NCBI GenBank assembly: GCA_003117195.1
Contig: BDSI01000040.1
Span: forward strand, 620,658-684,657
Reading direction: 5' to 3'
Length of the DNA: 64,000 nt
Source: Eudorina sp. 2006-703-Eu-15
Taxonomy: Eukaryota; Chlorophyta; Chlorophyceae; Chlamydomonadales; Volvocaceae
The notes under the pieces were generated by a model, which saw only the letters and a list, made by a program, of their open reading frames with translations, did not search any database and was not told the DNA's origin. Shown here in pieces: positions 57,380 through 64,000 of the stretch (positions within the stretch are counted from its first letter, which is position 1; every line of letters begins with the position of its first letter). A program made the translations under genes and the position numbers.

Positions 57380-60300
57380 TCAATTGGTGCCCACCAACTC
57401 ATACGGCTTTTCAATGTGGTTCCGGAAGGCCTGCAAGAAGTCCGCAGCAATCTGCCCGTCGTACACTCGCGCATCGCCGGACAGCGTCACGGTCATCGAG
57501 GAGGTTGAGGTCGGCTGCCCTCCCCGCAACACCACACGCTCCTGGCCAGCACCAACAGCCAGAATGCCCGCCTGCAGGTACAGAACATCCGCATACCGAG
57601 CAAAACATGATCGTTTGACACTGCGATCGTGATCGAAGGATTATGACCATCTGAGTAGCCGCGATCTCGGGGGCATTAGACCAGCTGCTAAATAAGCATC
57701 ACCTGCTCTAGATGAACGGGGACGCTGGATCCAACTGGCTTGCGGTCGCCCCAATGAACAACCCTGTGTGCGTGCCATGTGTGTGCCGATATGCATCGCC
57801 CCCAAAAAGTCGTGAAAGCGTTTCCCCCTGAAGTCCTGATAAATTACCGGCGACCGGTCACACTTACCTGTGGTGGGTTGATGATGGCGGAGAAGTACGA
57901 CAGACCATACATGCCGAGGTTCGACACCGTGAACGACCCACCCATGAATTCCTGTGGGCATGTGCGGCGCAGCCCGTCAGTGAACTGTTGAACATACAAA
58001 GCGGATGACAGAAAATCCATCGTGCAATATTTTTTTATGACAACTCCCAACCGGATTGCTGTGGACACGACAACTATCGACACGCCATCCCGAATCGCCC
58101 CTGACGGAACCCGCGTCCCTCTCCATATCGCACCTCCGGCGCGAGTTTGTTGTCGCGTGCCTTCGCTGCAAGCGTGCGAACCTCCTTGCTCAACGCGGGA
58201 AGGCCTTTCTTGTCGGCCGCCTTGACAATGGGCGTGATCAAACCCTTTTCGGTGGCCACGGCAAAGCAGACGTCCACCGCGGGGAACGGCACGGCCTGGC
58301 CCGCAGACTCGTCCCATCGGACGTTTGCAGCGGGCACATCGCGAAGCGCCAGCGCCACAGCCCGAAGCACGCAGTCATTCACAGAGACCTGCGTAAGTGC
58401 CCGCGAACACAGAGCGCACCAACCGAAAAAAGACGTACTTGCGTTATGTCTTCATTCCCATCATTGAGCCGGGCAGTTGCAAATTGAGTCGGGCAGTTGC
58501 AAACATCGAACATCTTGTTAGACCAATAACTTCAGTTGCCTTGGTTGTAGTAGCAAATGTGCTAACATGACGCACCTTGGTGCCTTTGGAAGCCAGCGCA
58601 GCACGCAAGTCACTCAACGCGTCCAGCTGCGCATCGACCGACAGGTACAGCGCGGGATTATTCAACTTGGAGTCCAGCAGCCGCTTCGCAATGATCCGCC
58701 GGATCTGGCTGTTAGGTGTATCCGTGAAGTTTGTCTGGTCGGTGGGCGAAGGTGTGGCTGCGGGCGCTGCCGATGCCGGCTGTGTGGTCGCCTCTGTAGC
58801 TGGCCGCGCTGCCGCAGGCGTGTCAGGCTTGTGCGCTGGCGCCTTTGGCGGTTCTGGTTGTGGCGGCGGTGGTAGTGACGTGGGCGGCACCATTTCGTGC
58901 GCGGGTCCGGGGCGTGTGCCGGAGGAAAGCGCCGCGAGCACATCCGCCTTGGTGACGATGCCGTTGGGACCCGTCGGCTGCACATCAGCGGGCGATAAGC
59001 CGGATAGCTCAAGCAGGAGACGCGCCGCCGGACCCAGACGGTTGCTGACCTCGTAATGCCGCCGCTGCGGCACCTGCTGCGCCGCTCCGCTGTTGGAGGC
59101 GGCAGTATGTGCTGACGTCTCCGCACCCGCCGGCGCCGCCGGCGCGGCTCCATCGGCTGTGTAGCCCTCGAACGCCCGCACGTCCTCCGCGTTGTCCACA
59201 ATGACAGCCAGCGTGGCGCCCACAGGGATATCACGAGACCCCGCCGGTACTAGGATGCGGGCGATGAAGCCCTCGTCTGAGACGTTCTCAAAGGCCAAGG
59301 TGGCCTTGTCCGTCTCGATCTCTGCTAGCACGTCACCCGGCTTGATGGCATCCCCGGGGCCAACCTGTCGGAGATAGTGGCACGGCATTAGGGAGACAGC
59401 AGCATACCTAACAAGGTGTGTCAGGTGGAAGAACATGATGCGGCAGGAGTCTACACCGACATCAACACACATGTCCCCAAGAGGTCAGAAGTGACCTCAT
59501 GACAGCAGGAGCTCCTGTCCACCCGGGGGTGCTGCTGACCCAGGCACCCTATGCCCCTAGGGTTGCTGCCTTTGCGCCCAAGACAGGTGCTTACCGCCTG
59601 CAGCATTCTAGGCATATCACTTCTGTTATCACTTCGCCCTGCCACACACGTCCTGACTGGCCAAGCCGATGGTTTACCCTACAAGCAAGTCTGACCACTA
59701 GTTTACAACGTTCCGTATGTGTCTGCAGTGGAAGTCCCACTGATGTCCCCACGTTCCACGACGCTGACCCCCACCTTCCAGGTAACGATGTTGCCCCGCT
59801 CCATGGTGGGCGATAGCGCCGGCATCGTCATCCGCTACAAGGGCGACACGCAGGAGAATGCAATACAGTCTCGGAAGCAGGGCGGGAACAGGGCGCACCA
59901 GCTTAAGATCCGCCAAGACCATGGTATGAAGGGCCGACTGGTGGACCGAGAAATGCCTTACCCTGTCTAATACCGACTGCAGCAAGATATCACGCATTTC
60001 GAAGGATCCAGGCGGTGTCGTGCCCAGCGTCGGTGTATCAATGCCAGGGACTTGTACGACACCGGTGTTCAGGTTTGGCCAGTGGAAGCCACGGTACGGG
60101 AGCCGGCGCACACCAAGTTGCCGGCGGTCACTGTGTCACTCACAGTATGCGGAGGATACGAAGTCGATGCCACCGAGTTTGGGGCATGCCCGGCAGGGTT
60201 CGAAGGTGCACTGGTAGGTGGCGCTGTGGCTTCCGTCGGCGAGCCATTGGCAATGTACTTGGCGAAGTAGCTGATACTGCCAGGGTCCTCGACCAACACC

Positions 60301-60664
60301 GCGACCGGCCTGCCGACGGGGATATCACGCGCTCCATCCGGGACAAGCAATTTTGCAACGAATCCCTCATCTTGGTTTTCAAATGCTAGCGTCGCTTTGT
60401 CAGTTTCCACATCCGCAAGTACTGTCCCGGGCTTCACTTCATCACCAGGCTTCACGTGCCACTTCGCCAAGTTGCCTTGCGACATCGTTGGTGATAATGC
60501 TGGCATATGAAGTACCTGGTGTATATCACCAAAAAAAGTTTTAGTGGCGCACCTCCGGTGCAGCTCCGGTTCTCCACAAGCAGCGAAACAGCTGCAACTA
60601 CGCAGCAACGCGCCTTACCGTGTGCGCTGGCGTCGAGCTGAAGCCTCGCAGCAGGTTGCCACAT
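57380..60664 (-). CDS. DLA: Pyruvate dehydrogenase E2-like protein, two lipoyl domains, catalytic His replaced (about 603 aa)
   Basis: Dihydrolipoamide acetyltransferase family, the core of the pyruvate dehydrogenase complex. Exons: 60619-60664, ~60578-60591, 60144-60515, 59775-59834, 58576-59364, 58134-58388, 57868-57951, 57380-57571. Lipoyl domain 1: [16 protein letters not shown] with [11 protein letters not shown]. Lipoyl domain 2: [17 protein letters not shown], then [16 protein letters not shown]; both lysines are present. Peripheral subunit-binding domain: [16 protein letters not shown]. Long Pro/Ala linkers separate the domains. The catalytic domain has [27 protein letters not shown] and [22 protein letters not shown]. 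The family's DHRxxDG motif here reads DARVYDG (GAT GCG CGA), so the catalytic His is Ala; this resembles E3-binding proteins such as PDHX. Two lipoyl domains favour a mitochondrial complex. Exons 1-2 are weakly supported; the rest are firm. It may correspond to Chlamydomonas DLA3 (from memory, unverified). Confidence 0.87.
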
Positions 60665-61809
60665 AGCAAAACAATAGGCGAACGGAAAGAACATCTGCAC
60701 ACACGATTACTGTTTATAATTTGCAAATGCACGCTTCCACAATGTATCAATTGTTATCACCTTGATAGATCAAAAGACAAACTGCCGCCTAAGGTTGCGC
60801 GGCTTACACAGCCAGCGGCCAGGCTCATCAAGCTAGGCATCGACATAGTGACTCAGCCTTGACGGAGGACGTCAGCTATGTCAGGCAATCCAATTACCAT
60901 TGGAATCTTTCGTCGTCCAGTGAAGTACTAAACAATCACTTCGCCGTCGACTACAATGTGGGGTCGTCGAAATCGTACATGTCGTACATCTTGTTGCTTA
61001 AGTACTTCGACATATCAAATCGATATGCCTGTATGCAAACAGCAGGCAACTGTGGTGTTCAGGTGTTGGCCAGTATACACACAGCAACATCGCAAACGTA
61101 ATATTGTCGGTTCGCGGCGGCACGATTCCTTGGCGCATCGTGCACGTGCCAATGCCAGCCGAAATCCATTTACGGTGCCGCGCCATGAACGTAGCCAATG
61201 TCACAGGCGCTGCACTCCTTTCAATCGTTTTGCAGCGCGGCTCGGCGCGGCTCGTCGTGGCTCGTTCGCCCACGAAGGCCCACGACAACAACCAGGTTTC
61301 TGTGCTCTCTTTAGTTTCCCACCTCCAAGCCGACCGGATGTAGGGCCATCCTTGTATGCGAGGAGCTATTAAATACAGCGCAAGCGGAGTCTGTATCAGG
61401 AAGGCTATGTACCCGACGTACCGAAGGACAAGGATGACAAGGATGACGGATCACGCGATTCACGCATGCCTTTGTGCATCGCACTGCAGCCTTCGTCACG
61501 GTGCCTACAGACACGCATTCTTCGTAACTGCAAACACACGGTGATGGATTATCAAACCAGTGTCCGGATACCGGATTCAAGAGCGTCGTACCGTACAGCA
61601 TATAACCTAAACTATGGACAAGCGCACAGTGCAGGCAACATAATGCCAGGTATGCAGTATGTGAAGAAAGCCTTACAGCCAAACATACGATGGAGCTTGC
61701 GCATTTGTTCCTTAATTAGTTGATGACGACGGCCTATCATCCCTGAACTCCACCGCTTTGTTCTTCTCTTAACTTATCCAGTATATGACCATCTCCTGTC
61801 GATTCCACA
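60665..61809. other. Divergent interval, E2-like / SPX transporter
   Basis: It contains both promoters. A GCTCGGCGCGGCTCG direct repeat lies near 61240-61263. No coding sequence was recognised. Confidence 0.4.
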
Positions 61810-64000
61810 ATGAAGTTCACACACCAACTCAAGTTCAACAGTGTTCCGGAATGGCGAGAGCATTACATTCAGTATGCACACCTCAAAAAATATATCTATG
61901 CTTTAGCAAAACGGGAGGCAGATCTTCAGGCTGGAGGCCTCGTCCCGGAGGAGGACAGTCTCCTAGCACCGTTAGTGCCAGAGACCTCTCGCGCTGGGCA
62001 GGTGCGTTGTTTTGCAGCATTTAAAATTATCTTTTTGAGGATGCATTCTGCAACCAATGGCACAGCGGCGGCGGCTGCGCCGCTTCCTTGCGGGCGTCTA
62101 CGTACCTTCCGCAGGGACCAACTGAAGAGGGTTTTCAGCGAGAGCTTGATGCTCAATTGGCGGCCATCCTTTCGTTCTTTGCCGTCAAAGAAGCGGAGCT
62201 GCTTGCAAAAGTCTCTGAGCTCGAGCTAGACGTACAAAGGTCAGCAGCAACAACCGTACGCGTGGTTGAGGCCTTCCGACGCGAACAACGGGCGAAATGC
62301 ATGTTGCAGGGGCGGTCCTTTCTGCCTGGCTACCCAAGCAGCGTTGCTGACCGCTTCTCCCCTACGTCTGCCTTAAGCGTGCGTGTGTTATCGCGCATGC
62401 TTCGATCCTGTCCGACCATCGTCAACGAGCTGAGTGGGACCCAGGCATCCCTGACATCCCAAGCATCCCAGCACCCGGCCTTGTTGGGCCGCAGTGTGCA
62501 TGACCAGGAATTTTGCATACGTGTGTGACGCCAAGGTCGATATCTCGTTCCGGTTTTCCGCACAGCTTGGAGAAGATTCCGAATCGCCAAGAGGCCTCCT
62601 CGCTGTCACGTCTGAGCGCTGGCGGGTCAAGAGGGGATGGCAACCCGACGAGCAGCCCTGGCACGGCCGCCGTGGCGGCTGTGTCCTCGGTGCTACCCTC
62701 CCTGTCGCTGCTGTCGGTCAGCCCCTCCACGCTTGACCTCGCGAGGATGGTCAACTCCACCCCACCCGAGGTACGCAGGACAGCGTACATCACCATGGGC
62801 ATATTTGTACGTCCCATCCGCGCGCTGGACGCAATGTGAGCTCGTTCGACGCTCGTCCGCTGGGCGCGTGTTTGCTGCTGCAACGCCCAGGAGCACCGCA
62901 AGGTCCGGGTCAAGTTCTGGGAGAACCCGCCACGGCACGTCTTCTCGCCGAACCTGCATGCGCGGCGAGCGAAGCTGCAGGGTCGCTTCCAGGTAAAGCT
63001 TGCTTGCTTGCTTGTGATGCACGCCGGTGCCGTCCGATATCGTGGCGACTGGTGTCTACCTGCTGTGGGTTGGAGGGTTGCTACTTGCACACGCCCGAAG
63101 TCCGTCGACCCTTCCGGTCGTACCCATTGTCTTCGGCCCCCAACGCCCTCTTCGTGCCCCGTCCTGTTTCAAGGATCTGTACATCGGGCTGCACGACCTT
63201 CGTGAATACCTGCACATCAACAAGGAGGGCTTTCGCAAGATTATCAAAAAGCACGACAAGGTGCGATGCTGGGTGCGCAGGCAGGGTTCGACGGATGTGC
63301 AATTGGCGCACACTCTGTCCTTGGGGAAATTTATGTTGCCACAGTATTAGCTTTGCGCATGCTTCGACGTCGTACTCCACACCCGCCGTGCCGCGTTGGG
63401 GGCCTGAGCCGCTGGGATTCGGCGGTCATGATTCCGTGGAATCGCCAACGAATTCTCATGTGTGCCGCCCACCTCCGGTGGCTGCTGCGCAACAATTTTC
63501 CACCTTGAACCAGACTTGAACCAGAATGCCTGCTGAAACATCAAGTGTTGTCTGCCTTCATATTCCTCCCTGCAGCTGACCCGTGCGGTGGACCTCCGCG
63601 CGCGATGGTGGCCGAACGTGGAGGCGCACCTGGCGCCCGATGCGAAACAGCAGGAGCTGGACCGCGCCATTGCGGCGCTGACGGACCATTACGCTGTGCT
63701 GTACACGGGGTGCGTTCGTATTCACATGAACACACATGTACTCTTATATATGTAGATTATATGGACGGGTTTGTGTTGACTCGGGATTGCCGCGCTCAGT
63801 CTGTCGATGAATCTACACGGGCTGGTTTGTGGAACCGTCTCGGGGACCTTCGGCATCTGCACCTGCAGGGGCGACGTGGAGAAGGCTGAGGAGCAGCTGT
63901 CCCGCGGCCTCCGGGAGCACATCACGGTGGAGCGCAACACCGTGTGGCGCGACATGGCAGCCATGGAGCGCAAGTACGCCGCCGTGTCTGTCACAGCGCC
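61810..64000 (+). CDS. SPX-domain membrane transporter, N-terminal part (truncated by window end)
   Basis: SPX domains sense inositol pyrophosphates and regulate phosphate transporters. Exons 61810-62001, 62115-62239, 62566-62770, 62891-62992, 63174-63260, 63576-63709 and 63869 to the window edge are all in phase. The start MKFTHQLKFNSVPEWREHYI matches SPX helix 1, and YAHLKKYIYALAKRE supplies basic ligand-binding residues. FAVKEAELLAKVSELE follows, and GFRKIIKKHDK is the conserved SPX lysine motif. A Ser/Ala-rich linker splits the SPX. After the SPX come ARWWPNVEAHLA and a helix ending in HITVERNTVWRDM, a sequence seen just before the membrane part in SPX-MFS or SPX-SLC13 proteins. The transporter domain lies outside the window, so it cannot be told whether this is PTC1-like (SLC13) or an MFS vacuolar phosphate carrier. 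Confidence 0.85.

Overview
The window is nuclear DNA from a green alga of the volvocine group (Chlamydomonas/Gonium/Volvox relatives). The reasons are dense GT-AG introns, a retinoblastoma protein closest to volvocine MAT3, volvocine-type exostosin-like EGF glycosyltransferases, plastid starch synthase, IFT43 and a selenocysteine elongation factor side by side, and TGTAA-type poly(A) motifs after some genes. No bacterial, viral or transposase gene was recognised. Most exon models below come from reading both strands. Splice phases were checked exon by exon, and nearly all join without a frame conflict.

Layout: an intronless NHL-repeat/BTB gene (869-2539, -); RGP1, a Rab6-GEF subunit (5087-8367, +); MAT3/RB (8865-15458, -), convergent with RGP1; a 4.2 kb gene-poor stretch with hairpins and GC palindromes; a plastid starch synthase with a very large insertion (19643-24471, -); another gene-poor stretch; a small unrecognised membrane protein (27194-28917, +); ATP sulfurylase (29806-32154, +); an SLC10A7-like carrier (33085-34637, -), divergent from the selenocysteine-specific elongation factor (34961-40055, +); an EGF/exostosin GT47 glycosyltransferase (41205 to about 48600, -); a malic-enzyme-like protein (50273-54481, -), divergent from IFT43 (54929-56262, +); a pyruvate dehydrogenase E2-like protein (57380-60664, -); and the N-terminal half of an SPX-domain transporter (61810 to the window end, +).

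The genes do not form one pathway. They are ordinary housekeeping, trafficking, ciliary and carbon/sulfur metabolism genes. MAT3 is a known resident of volvocine mating-type loci. From memory, relatives of the E2, malic enzyme and IFT43 genes map to the same Chlamydomonas chromosome. The window may therefore be part of, or border, a mating-type or former mating-type region, but no MID, FUS1 or MTD1-like sex-determining gene was recognised.

The most unusual protein-level observations are two neighbouring metabolic enzymes with altered catalytic motifs. The E2-like protein has Ala in place of the catalytic His of DHRxxDG and so looks like an E3-binding protein. The malic-enzyme-like protein has lost the SNP and GNN substrate-site motifs.
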